Below are positions 1 through 8,556 of a stretch of DNA of 64,000 bases, piece by piece. The first letter of the stretch is position 1. Every line of letters starts with the position of its first letter. Source of the stretch: Croceibacterium_B sp963811255 (lineage in GTDB: Bacteria; Pseudomonadota; Alphaproteobacteria; Sphingomonadales; Sphingomonadaceae); the NCBI GenBank assembly GCA_963811255.1, contig CAWEQI010000002.1, positions 1 through 64,000 of the forward strand, given 5' to 3'. The translations under genes were made by a program, and so were the position numbers. The notes beneath the pieces were generated by a model. The model made no database searches. It had not been told where the DNA came from and saw only the letters and a list, made by a program, of their open reading frames with translations.

Positions 1-49
1 CAGCGGTCGGTCAGCTGTTGGAGAATCATGCTGGGTAGCTCACCGTCGG

Positions 50-1274
50 CTAACGGGAGGGTTTCTTGCCGTTAGCAGTACCCCGCTTGGCGCGTGTCGC
101 CCGCTTCTTCTCGCCCGGTGAAACAACTCGGGAAACGTCGCAGGTTTCGACGAGTGGCTGCGGGCCCATGGCCGATTGCTCGCGGATGGTGCGAGCGAGA
201 TTGTGCAACCGCTCGAGCACCGCTTCATAGGAGATGAACGTCTCGCCGTCTTCAAGCAGCCACCCACTTCTCGCGCCTGTTGGTGGACTAGAAGCAAGAT
301 GCCGTGCCGCGTCGGGGCGTGCCGGAGATATTGACCGCAAAGCTGCGTCACCAGCGCCGCCTCGAGTTCCTTGATGCTCATCCCGTCGGCGACCTTGATC
401 TCGATCGGCAGCTCGACCCCGCTATGGCGGCTGATCAGGGTAATGTCCGGTTCTTTATCGTCGGCATAATGCGTCTCGCGCTGGACCGTGTACGCCTCCT
501 TCTGACGCGCCTCAAACTGGGTCGCGATCCAGCGCTGGACCGAATTCTCGTCCGGAAGCAGCTGCAACGTGTCGCCCTGCGTGAACTTGCCGTTGATGAG
601 ATCGTGCTGAATGTCTTCGATGCGCCGGCGCGCGAGAAGTTGCAGATCGGCCGTGGTAATGGGAGGATGATCCAAAGTTCGCTCAAACGTCATCACATCT
701 TCCGGCGCCCAGGGCGGTAGCACGGCATCGCCTTCGGCACGGCGGAGCGCGTGAATGCGCATCCAGTCCGGCCGGATCGGAAAGTCGGGAATCTGTTCGA
801 GCCGCTTCAACGCCGCATGGGTCGCCTCGCCGGGGATCTTAATAAGCCGGTCGAAGATCAATTGCGCGCATCCTGCGCGTGGTCGCGGACGTCCGGCGAA
901 TAGACTTCGCCGCTGGGGCGCTCGACATCTTCGCTCGGCCGCACGCCCTCGAACGCCATGATGAGCAACTGTTCGAGCCGGGCCACCGAGAGCTCGGTCG
1001 GCGAGGTGACGTCTCGATTGAAGCGGCTGCCGACCAGTCGGGGCAGTAAGGTGGAGCACAAGGTGGCCTGCCCGGCAGGATCGAGCGCGCTCATCTTCGC
1101 GCGCAGCGCGTCCACCGCGCTGTCGCCCTCCAGCCCGAACAAGATGAGGATATAATATGCGGCGGCGTCGGGGTCCTGCGTCTCCGTCACGCGACGCCCG
1201 ATCGTCTCGTAAAATCCGTCCGCAGCAATCGGCATGGCGCGCAGCAGCGCAGTCGCCACCTTCTCAAGCATCAC
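50..1274 (-). pseudogene. Frameshifted PD-(D/E)XK nuclease-like partner of the upstream NTPase
   Basis: The reading frame opens at GTG-ATG (1274/1271), overlapping the stop codon of the upstream NTPase as TGATG, so the two are translationally coupled. Coding similarity in style continues across three frames: the first to about 870, the second to about 270, the third to a stop at 50. Two indels, shifting in the same direction, therefore break about 400 residues. In the middle part, EPDITL is followed about 13 residues later by PIEIKVAD, the D...ExK pattern of PD-(D/E)XK nucleases. That a nuclease domain is present is inference from these motifs. The breaks may be real decay or sequencing errors. 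No family name recognised. Confidence 0.6.
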
Positions 1275-4200
1275 CGCATTGACTCGGGGTGGCCCTCAAG
1301 ATGGCGGACGAGATCGGAAACGATGAGCTGGCCAAGCGAATGATCGGCATATTCGAGCCGGTCCAGTACACCGTGACCGTTCGGATCAGCGGCGGCGAGC
1401 TGATTCGTCAGGCCGCGGAGCAAGGCCGCGCGAACCGCCTCGGGATACACGGCCGCCAGCGCGGTCAGATAGTCCGGAAAGCCGTTGAGTTCGATGAGTG
1501 CCAGCTGCGCGGCTTGCGCCGCCTGGTGGGGGCTGAGCGTCCCGACCCAATTGGGAATGGTCGCGGCGGCAAGTGACAGCCCGCCAAGCGCCATGATGTC
1601 GAAATTTGTCACGCGCCGCCGCTCGATCGCGTCTTCGGACAGCGTGAAGGGCATGCGGTTATAGGCGAAAGCGATTAGCGCCTCGCCGAAACGTCGGGTC
1701 AGCTCCGGGCCGAAGATCGGCGCAACCATGTCGAGACTGTCGATCGAATGCCGGCTGCGCGAATGCGTCCGCCAGGTCACGAACTGCCACAGGTGGAACA
1801 GCCGGGAGTTAACGGATCCCTCGGTCTGCGGCGAGAGATGATCGAACACGCTCGGATCGGCCCGTAGCTCGGCGACGAGATTGATCCAGCTCTTGTCGCG
1901 TTCTTCGGCCAGGGCTTCGTTGCGTTTGCGGGATTCCTCGAAGCGCGCCATTTGCGCGACATGCTCGGGGGGATCGGGTGGCGGATTACGCCAGAGCGCA
2001 AGCTGGGCCGCCGATGCCGGGTCTTCGGCTGCGGCGTGCACGATCCGCTCGGCCACCTCGGGATCCTCGCCGAACTGGCGCCACATCGTATGCGCACCGC
2101 GTAGCGCTACCATGCGGTCGCGCGCCTCAGTGCGATCGCCAATGTCGGGGATCAGCCAGGCGAGGTCGTCTGTGGTGGGCGTCACCGGCCAGCCGAGATG
2201 CTGGACGAACCAGATGTTGAGATTGTCGGCGTCGGTCACGTAGGGATGCGTGCGCAACCGCTCGATCGCGCGCCAGAATGAGGATCGGCGCCGCCCGGGC
2301 GAAGCCTCGAACAATTTGCCGAGCTGGCGGAACTCGTTGTCCACGCCCGAATACCGGCTCGTCTCGTGCATCAGCAAGACGAGGTCGGTAACGGTATTGG
2401 GAATATCGTCCGGGTGCCATTGCAGCAGTTTGATCGCCGCGACAGCAGCGATCTGCGAAAATGCTTCGCGAAACGGATGATCTTGGCCGTCGCCGGTGAA
2501 GTCGCCTGACCGCGCGACAATCGAGTTGATAAAGGCGCGGAGCAGTTCGGGCGTCGAAATCTCGTCCACGATCTCGCCATCGATCGGCAGGACAGACTTT
2601 AGGCCATCGTCCGCCTTGACCCCAACCTGATCGATCAGCGCGAAGAACTCAGTGACGGTGAAATGCGCTGGAAACAGCGCGGCCAGGCCTTCCAGCACGA
2701 GGGATCGTGGGAGCGTGTTGCCGTTGTCGATGATGTAGCGCGCCAAGCGTTCCTGATCGGCGGAATCGCCAAGCGCTACCAACGCTCGAACGCCGAGTAG
2801 TTGGGTGATCTCGTCGGCGGTTCCGTCGAACGCGGCGGTTCGCGCGATGTCGATGCCGCCGCGCTGCTTGCCATGCCAGATCAGCCGTAGGATCAGATGC
2901 TGCGCTTCCTCGTTCCCCGACGCCTTCGCCCACCAATCGGGAATATGCGGGTCGAGCGCCGGATCGGCGAACCGCCGCAGACTGTCGTCGAGAAACCAGA
3001 GCTTTTCGCGGTCGATCGTCTCGACCTGCGCCAGGGCGGCGCCGAACGCGCGCACCCGTATCGGGATCGGCAGCGAGCCGGGATCGCCATGCCGGACGAG
3101 GTTGAACGGCGCGCGCGAGATCAGTTCATCGGCGACCGCCGCATTCTCGCCGGCGAGCCAAGCCGAGGTCTCGACCATATCGGGGCGGACCAGGCGATAG
3201 CCGTACAGGTCGGCGAACAGGAGGTCGAAGACGGTCTGAATCGGGCAATTCTGCCGTAGCCGCTCGTTTAGCCATCGCGCCGCGAGATAGCAGCGCAATG
3301 TACCTTCATTGTCATTGTGCAGCCGCGCGCGCCCGAGCGTCGCCGGATCGAAGACCGGGCGGCCGAGCAGCAACAGCCGGTTGCCGTCCCCCCAGTCCGG
3401 CAGGATGACCTCGAGCGGCATCGCATTTTCTGCTGGGGCGAGATCGAGGCCGCTCGTTGGAATCCTCAGCGAATCCTTCCCGCAGAAAAGGAAGCTCGCG
3501 CCGATCCGATCCAGGGCGCGGCCGGCGTTCTTCGCGTCGATCGGGTCGCGGCGCCGTCGCGTCAGATCCGGATCGAGCAGGCGCACGCTTAGACTCACTT
3601 CAATCATCTGGCGGAGCGTGCCGAGCCGCGCGTGCGCGCGCCAATAATCGACCATCCAACCGAGATCGAGTGGCCGCGCGGCGAAGGACCACAGATTGCC
3701 ATGGTCGACAGCAGCGAGGAACGCATCGACATCGGTGATGCCACTGCCCTCTGCGAACCGCCGCACCTGGGCGCGCTCGAGCGGCTCCAGCACCAGCACG
3801 GCGATCGGATCCTTCGGATCAACCGGCGCAGACCGCTCCTTATTGTGGAGCGTGTTGCGGACTTCGGTCTCGAAGTCGGGCGCCAAAGGCGGCGGCGGCT
3901 CGGGCATCGCCAACCACTTCTCCATCGAAACGCGGTCGGCAGTTGCATCCCAGTCGGTGAAGCGCCCCGAGATGTAGATGTGTGTGCGCTCTTCGTAGCC
4001 GGCGATCTCGTCGGCCAGCATCCGCGCGGCGGTGTCGAAATGGAGGCCCTGTTCGCGCGCCTCGTCGACGGAATCGACGAACAGCCAGCATTCGGCCCCC
4101 TCGTCCGCCTGCCATGTGGCGAGGCGCGCGCGCTCTGCCGGCACGAGCGCGGTCGCCAGTCCCGCCTGTGCCACGTCGCGGACACTTGCCGAAAAGGCGA

Positions 4201-4420
4201 ACTTCCCGGCGGCTTTGAGCGCGGCGCACTGGGTTTTGAACTCGGTCGACTTGCCGCTACCGGCTTCCGCCAGGATCACCACACGGCGCATTCCAAGCAG
4301 ATCAGGCCAAGTTGGGTAGAGGTTGAAACCACCTCCGAACAATCCGCGAAACGGCCGCTCGTCATCTTCAGTAGCGCGTCGAAAGCGGCGGTTGAGGGGA
4401 ATTTCGTGGTTAGTCTGCAT
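1271..4420 (-). CDS. NACHT/STAND-like P-loop NTPase, probable defence protein
   Basis: A 1049-residue protein. Walker A is AEAGSGKST at residues 51-59 and Walker B is LFVDSVDE at 113-120, whose double-acidic DSVDE resembles NACHT/STAND ATPases. A sensor-like ISGR lies at 150-153. The remaining 800 residues are helical, leucine/alanine-rich and probably form a repeat-type sensor. Large STAND NTPases are known phage sensors (Avs family) that activate a fused or adjacent nuclease. Here the next gene, coupled by a TGATG overlap, carries PD-(D/E)XK-like motifs. The gene sits in a recombinase-bearing accessory region, which fits a defence role. The function is inferred, and no specific named system is recognised. 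Confidence 0.6.
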   Translation of the reverse strand: MQTNHEIPLNRRFRRATEDDERPFRGLFGGGFNLYPTWPDLLGMRRVVILAEAGSGKSTEFKTQCAALKAAGKFAFSASVRDVAQAGLATALVPAERARLATWQADEGAECWLFVDSVDEAREQGLHFDTAARMLADEIAGYEERTHIYISGRFTDWDATADRVSMEKWLAMPEPPPPLAPDFETEVRNTLHNKERSAPVDPKDPIAVLVLEPLERAQVRRFAEGSGITDVDAFLAAVDHGNLWSFAARPLDLGWMVDYWRAHARLGTLRQMIEVSLSVRLLDPDLTRRRRDPIDAKNAGRALDRIGASFLFCGKDSLRIPTSGLDLAPAENAMPLEVILPDWGDGNRLLLLGRPVFDPATLGRARLHNDNEGTLRCYLAARWLNERLRQNCPIQTVFDLLFADLYGYRLVRPDMVETSAWLAGENAAVADELISRAPFNLVRHGDPGSLPIPIRVRAFGAALAQVETIDREKLWFLDDSLRRFADPALDPHIPDWWAKASGNEEAQHLILRLIWHGKQRGGIDIARTAAFDGTADEITQLLGVRALVALGDSADQERLARYIIDNGNTLPRSLVLEGLAALFPAHFTVTEFFALIDQVGVKADDGLKSVLPIDGEIVDEISTPELLRAFINSIVARSGDFTGDGQDHPFREAFSQIAAVAAIKLLQWHPDDIPNTVTDLVLLMHETSRYSGVDNEFRQLGKLFEASPGRRRSSFWRAIERLRTHPYVTDADNLNIWFVQHLGWPVTPTTDDLAWLIPDIGDRTEARDRMVALRGAHTMWRQFGEDPEVAERIVHAAAEDPASAAQLALWRNPPPDPPEHVAQMARFEESRKRNEALAEERDKSWINLVAELRADPSVFDHLSPQTEGSVNSRLFHLWQFVTWRTHSRSRHSIDSLDMVAPIFGPELTRRFGEALIAFAYNRMPFTLSEDAIERRRVTNFDIMALGGLSLAAATIPNWVGTLSPHQAAQAAQLALIELNGFPDYLTALAAVYPEAVRAALLRGLTNQLAAADPNGHGVLDRLEYADHSLGQLIVSDLVRHLEGHPESMR

Positions 4421-4815
4421 TGCGATTATTCATAGCTCGGTAGAGCGCTGCAACATAGCGATTAGCTTCAGAGACGCAGAGGGTGGTTTCTAGAAGGCCA
4501 CCCCATATGTCCTTCGACCTTTTGAGGACGATGAAACTGGTTCAATGCACCCGTGCTGTTCAGCCTTGGCGCGTTGAGCGGCCATTTGGATGACCCCTTC
4601 TGGAATGATCTGCCGAAAGCCGAAATGGCCGATTTTGGCGCTTAGCGGCCGCTCGAAATCGCACCAAAATCCATTCGACTTCTCCCGCAAACAGAGCATT
4701 GCTGTCGTCACTGAATCGCGGCCGGCAAGCTCGGCTGCCGCCCCGGCGACACGCTCGATCGGGGCTCCGGGTGGTGGGAGCGGCACGGTGCCGCTCCGGA
4801 GAAGGAGAACCACCC
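4421..4815. other. Intergenic region between divergent NTPase and recombinase cassettes
   Basis: About 395 bases between divergently oriented units. It should hold the NTPase promoter (minus strand) and the cassette promoter (plus strand), but no clear -35/-10 pair was identified. The only obvious structure is the near-perfect palindrome at 4777-4797. Open frames crossing here on either strand lack recognisable features. Confidence 0.5.
4777..4797 (+). promoter_or_regulatory. GC-rich palindrome just upstream of the DUF3489 gene
   Basis: GGAGCGGC and GCCGCTCC face each other around ACGGT, a 21-base near-perfect palindrome ending 18 bases before the ATG at 4816 and next to the ribosome-binding site GAAGGAG. 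It could be an operator or a 5' UTR hairpin limiting translation of the recombinase cassette. It lacks the U-run of an intrinsic terminator. Role inferred from position only. Confidence 0.4.
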
Positions 4816-5049
4816 ATGACCCAGCAAACCAAGACAATGAACGCGCCCAAGCCCGAGACCAAGAGCGAGCAGGTGATCGCCCTGTTGAAGCGGAAGAACG
4901 GCGCGACGCTCGAGGATTTGGTCGCGGCAACCGGCTGGCTCCCGCACACGGCCCGAGCGGCGATGACCGGCCTGAAGAAGAAGGGTCACACGATCGAGCG
5001 GAGCAAGGTCGACGGCGTCAGCCGCTACTCGATCGTTGCAAGCGCCTGA
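4816..5049 (+). CDS. DUF3489 domain protein
   Basis: A 77-residue protein with the pattern KSEQVIALLKRKNGATL...AATGWLPHTARAAMTG, a small winged-helix-like unit typical of DUF3489. The start at 4816 is chosen because GAAGGAG precedes it; the longer upstream frame has no such site. It is followed 3 bases later by a DUF2924 gene and then a large serine recombinase. This trio recurs in alphaproteobacterial mobile regions. The helix-turn-helix look suggests DNA binding, perhaps regulating or assisting the recombinase. The molecular role is not known. Confidence 0.8.
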   Translation: MTQQTKTMNAPKPETKSEQVIALLKRKNGATLEDLVAATGWLPHTARAAMTGLKKKGHTIERSKVDGVSRYSIVASA

Positions 5050-5052
5050 GCC

Positions 5053-5457
5053 GTGGCGAAGCTCGACGAACGTCTCGCAGCACTGGCTGACATGAAGCCG
5101 GCTGCGCTGAGACAGGAATGGGAGCGGGCATACGGCTTGCCCGCTCCCCGGATTTCCGCAGAGTTGCTGAAGATGGGCATCGCCTATCGTCTGCAGGAAA
5201 AGGCGCACGGCGGTCTTTCGCGATCGTCAATGACAGCCTTGAGAGCGGCTCCCGATAGTGGACCGTCGATCAAGCCAGGCACTCGCCTCGTCCGATCGTG
5301 GAACGGCAGGACCGTCTCGGTCGAAGTCACCGAGTGCGGCTTCCTCTACGAGGACCAGCCCTATGCTTCGCTCTCAGCGATCGCACGCAAGGTGACCGGC
5401 ACCAACTGGTCAGGACCCCGCTTCTTCGGACTCGATCGGAGACCAATTCATGGCTGA
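5053..5457 (+). CDS. DUF2924 domain protein
   Basis: A 134-residue protein starting at GTG, 3 bases after the DUF3489 stop. The N-terminal half (ALRQEWERAYG, LLKMGIAYRLQEKAHGG) and C-terminal half (GTRLVRSWNGRTVSVEV, YASLSAIARKVTGTNWSGP) fit DUF2924, whose C-terminal part resembles small DNA-associated modules. It overlaps the recombinase start by 8 bases, so the three genes form one operon. DUF2924 proteins almost always neighbour large serine recombinases, so an accessory role in recombination is likely but unproven. Confidence 0.82.
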   Translation: MAKLDERLAALADMKPAALRQEWERAYGLPAPRISAELLKMGIAYRLQEKAHGGLSRSSMTALRAAPDSGPSIKPGTRLVRSWNGRTVSVEVTECGFLYEDQPYASLSAIARKVTGTNWSGPRFFGLDRRPIHG

Positions 5458-7126
5458 CCCGAAATCCGTTGAACGGCGGGGACTGATCCGCTGCGCGATC
5501 TACACCCGCAAGTCGACCGAGGAGGGACTCGAGCAGGAGTTCAACAGCCTCGATGCGCAGTTCGACGCCTGCGCGGCCTACATCGCGAGCCAGCGTCATG
5601 AAGGCTGGACCCAGGTCAGGGAACGATATGACGATGGCGGGTTCTCGGGTGGAACCATGGACCGCCCTGCCCTCCAGCGGCTGCTCGACGATGCCGCGGC
5701 TGGAAGGATCGACGTGATCGTTCTCTACAAGATCGACCGCCTGACCCGCAGCCTGTCCGACTTCTCACGCATCGTCGATGTCCTCGAGAGGGGAGACGCG
5801 AGCTTCGTCTCGGTCACCCAGTCGTTCAACACCACGACCAGCATGGGGCGGCTGATGCTCAACGTACTGCTGTCCTTCGCCCAGTTCGAACGCGAGGTCA
5901 CCGGCGAGCGCATTCGCGACAAGATTGCCGCCTCGAAGAAGAAGGGCATCTGGATGGGTGGCCCGGTGCCGCTGGGTTATGAGGTGAAGGACCGCAGGCT
6001 TGTCATCAACGAGGAGGAGGCCGCCACCGTACGGCACATCTTCGAGCGATATGCCGAGCTTGGGTCAGGGCAGCAGTTGCTCGACGAGCTTCGCGAGCGG
6101 GGCACCCGGACAAAGCGGCGGGTCTATAAGGATGGCTCGGTTCGGGGCGGCGTGCCGTTCACGCGCGGTGCGCTGTTCCACCTGCTCAACAACCGCATCT
6201 ATCGGGGCGAGATGGTCCACAAGGGCAAGGCGTGGCCCGGTGAGCACCGGGCCATCATCGACGCCGACCTGTGGGAGCGGGTTAGCCACGTGATCGAGGA
6301 GAACAGGGTCAATCGCAAGTTCCATCGCAATGCGCAGGAAGCGAGTCTGCTTGCCGGCATCATCGTTGATGGCCTCGGACGGAAGATGAGTCCAAGCCAC
6401 ACCGTCAAGAAGGGTAAACGGTATCGCTATTACATCACTCACGCATCGGAAGCCTCGAAAGAGGCTCCCGCGTGGAGACTGCCGGCCCATGATATCGAGA
6501 AGTGCATCGTCGACAGGCTCGCCAGGTTCCTTGAAGACCCGGCTTCGATCCGCCGCATCGTCGGATCGGAAGATGCTGGCAAGTTGTCGATTGCGCTCGA
6601 CTTGTCTCGGCATACTGCCGGGCGGCTACGAACCAGCAACTACCATCGGCGAACCAAGGTACCGACGCTCATCGAGCGCGTCGGGGTCGCTGACACCATC
6701 GTTGAGATCAGCTTGTCTCCTTCCGGGTTCGGGGAGCTTCTCGGAGTTGAGATCGACATCGATCGACTCCCGTCACTGACGGGTCCGGTCTGTCGCGTCC
6801 GCAAGGGCAAGGAAGTGAAGCTGGTAATCAGCGATGGATCGCAGGGCGAGCGTGACGAAGCCGTTGTTGCGTTGCTTCGCGAAGCGATGGCCGTCAGGGA
6901 CGAGCTCCTCACTGCGCCCGATCAGACCATCGCAGAGATTGCGACATCGACCGGACGGTGCCGAAAGCGGCTTGGTCGGTTGCTCCGTCTCTCCTGGCTC
7001 GCGCCCGACATAGTCCATGCCATGCTTGAGGGACGCCAGCCGCCGACGCTGACCGCAAAGTCGCTGCTCAGCACCAGCCTTCCCTGTAGCTGGGTTGGCC
7101 AGCAATCTGCGCTCGGCATCGGTTGA
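5450..7126 (+). CDS. Large serine recombinase
   Basis: A 558-residue site-specific recombinase. The resolvase domain occupies about residues 13-160: YTRKSTEEG carries the nucleophile Ser22, and YDDGGFSGGTMDRPALQRL and YKIDRLTRSLSDF are conserved blocks. The Recombinase domain (PF07508-like) follows, with PLGYEVKDRRLVINEEEA and FLLNNRIYRGE-like motifs. The usual zinc-ribbon cysteines are not seen around residues 300-330, so that subdomain is reduced. The start overlaps the DUF2924 gene. It probably mobilises the accessory region on its left; the tRNA-Thr 190 bases to the right marks return to conserved chromosome. No att repeat was identified. Confidence 0.92.
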   Translation: MADPKSVERRGLIRCAIYTRKSTEEGLEQEFNSLDAQFDACAAYIASQRHEGWTQVRERYDDGGFSGGTMDRPALQRLLDDAAAGRIDVIVLYKIDRLTRSLSDFSRIVDVLERGDASFVSVTQSFNTTTSMGRLMLNVLLSFAQFEREVTGERIRDKIAASKKKGIWMGGPVPLGYEVKDRRLVINEEEAATVRHIFERYAELGSGQQLLDELRERGTRTKRRVYKDGSVRGGVPFTRGALFHLLNNRIYRGEMVHKGKAWPGEHRAIIDADLWERVSHVIEENRVNRKFHRNAQEASLLAGIIVDGLGRKMSPSHTVKKGKRYRYYITHASEASKEAPAWRLPAHDIEKCIVDRLARFLEDPASIRRIVGSEDAGKLSIALDLSRHTAGRLRTSNYHRRTKVPTLIERVGVADTIVEISLSPSGFGELLGVEIDIDRLPSLTGPVCRVRKGKEVKLVISDGSQGERDEAVVALLREAMAVRDELLTAPDQTIAEIATSTGRCRKRLGRLLRLSWLAPDIVHAMLEGRQPPTLTAKSLLSTSLPCSWVGQQSALGIG

Positions 7127-7314
7127 TCCTCTCCTGCCGTGAGGTCTGGGAAGGGCCCTCCTGAGACGAGGCCCTGAAATCCCGCTCATCAGCAGAATGT
7201 CCCTGGTCTCACGACCTCACGCAGAATGTTCGACGTGCGGAAAGGCGCAGAACTGCGCAGTTCAGGGGCGCCGCCCCGTCGACACCGGCGAAGTCGGCCG
7301 GTTTTGCGAGTGGG

Positions 7315-7390
7315 TGGTGCCGCTTACTGGACTCGAACCAGTGACCCCCTCATTACGAATGAGGTGCTCTACCAACTGAGCTAAAGCGGC
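7315..7390 (-). tRNA. tRNA-Thr(CGU)
   Basis: Reading the minus strand, the acceptor arm GCCGCTT pairs with AAGCGGC, followed by discriminator A and an encoded CCA. The anticodon loop TTCGTAA gives anticodon CGU, which reads ACG (Thr). The T-loop GGTTCGAGTCC is canonical. It sits at the right edge of the recombinase region. No duplicated 3' fragment of it was found in the window. Confidence 0.95.
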
Positions 7391-7550
7391 ACAGGCGCGC
7401 CCCTTAATCGGCTTGGCGGGCGGCCGCAATCCCCGCCGACGGCGACGGTCCGATTGACAAGCGCGGGCTGGCCCATCATCGTTCGCCGCCAAGGGAGAGA
7501 TGGATTCACCTTCGCCGCCTCGGGGGCGGACAAAGGAAGGGTAGCAAATA

Positions 7551-8549
7551 GTGGGACAGGACTGGACGATCGACCGCCGCGGTCTTCTGCGGACCGCGGG
7601 CGCGGTTTCGGCTGCAGCATCGCTGGGCGTTTCGGCGGCTGCCCGGGCAACGCCCGAAAGCGACACCAAACTCTACATCCTCGGCTCGCGCGCCGGGCCG
7701 AGCGTCGGCGGCGCGCAATACCAGACGTGCTACGCGGTGGTGATCGGCGACCGCGTGTACGTGATCGACTGCGGCTACGGCGCCAGCGAACAGCTGGTTC
7801 GCGCCGGGCTCAAGCTGCCCGACATCCGCAACTTGTTCATCACCCATCACCATCCCGATCATAATATCGAGCTCGGCACGTTGATTTATTTCGCGTGGTA
7901 CGCCGGGCTCAACCGACCGCTCGACATCTACGGCCCGCCGCCGCTCAAGATGATGACGAAGGCCTATCTCAAGGCACTCAAGCCCGATGTCGATATCTGG
8001 CTGGCCGACATCGGGCATGCGCCGATGGCTCCGGTCAACGCCACCGAGCTCACCGCCCCCGGACATGTCATGACCGATGGCACCGTCACCGTCTCCTGCG
8101 CGCTGGGGCACCACCCGCCGGTGGTCCCTGCGTTCGGCTATCGCTTCGACACGCCCGGCCGCTCGATCGCCTTTTCGGGCGACACCACGCCGATGGAGAG
8201 CATCGCGCAGCTTGCCAAGGGCGCCGACGTGCTGGTGCACGAGGCGATCTATCCCGGACCGGGCGCTCGCTCCACCGTGCCGGCGCTGAACGGCGACGCA
8301 CGGCCGGACAATCGCGCTCCCGGCTCGGGCATCGCCGGCGACCCGCAGAAACTGATGGCCCACGTGCTCGGCTCGCATACCAAGGTCGAGGACGCCGGAC
8401 GGATCGCGCAAGAGGCTGGCGTCAAGACGCTGGTGCTGGCGCACACCGTGGCGCTCGCTCCGGGCGTGACCGATGGCATGTGGATCGCCGCGGCGCGCAA
8501 GCATTTTTCAGGTGAGGTGATTTTCGCGCACGACCTGATGGTGCTCTGA
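7551..8549 (+). CDS. Tat-exported metallo-beta-lactamase-fold hydrolase
   Basis: A 332-residue protein starting at GTG. The N-terminus DRRGLLRTAG followed by an alanine-rich stretch is a twin-arginine signal peptide ending near residue 35. The metal-binding motif THHHPDHN (HxHxDH-type) and later GDTTP and LAHTVAL blocks mark an MBL-fold hydrolase of the arylsulfatase/RNase Z-like branch. It should act in the periplasm with two metal ions. The substrate is not evident. It is convergent with the MFS gene, separated by only 7 bases. Confidence 0.85.
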   Translation: MGQDWTIDRRGLLRTAGAVSAAASLGVSAAARATPESDTKLYILGSRAGPSVGGAQYQTCYAVVIGDRVYVIDCGYGASEQLVRAGLKLPDIRNLFITHHHPDHNIELGTLIYFAWYAGLNRPLDIYGPPPLKMMTKAYLKALKPDVDIWLADIGHAPMAPVNATELTAPGHVMTDGTVTVSCALGHHPPVVPAFGYRFDTPGRSIAFSGDTTPMESIAQLAKGADVLVHEAIYPGPGARSTVPALNGDARPDNRAPGSGIAGDPQKLMAHVLGSHTKVEDAGRIAQEAGVKTLVLAHTVALAPGVTDGMWIAAARKHFSGEVIFAHDLMVL

Positions 8550-8556
8550 GCGCCGC

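Noticed and set aside
7127..7390. Recombinase integration into tRNA-Thr
   Set aside because: No duplicated tRNA-Thr segment is found; large serine recombinases rarely use tRNA ends, so the boundary remains undefined.
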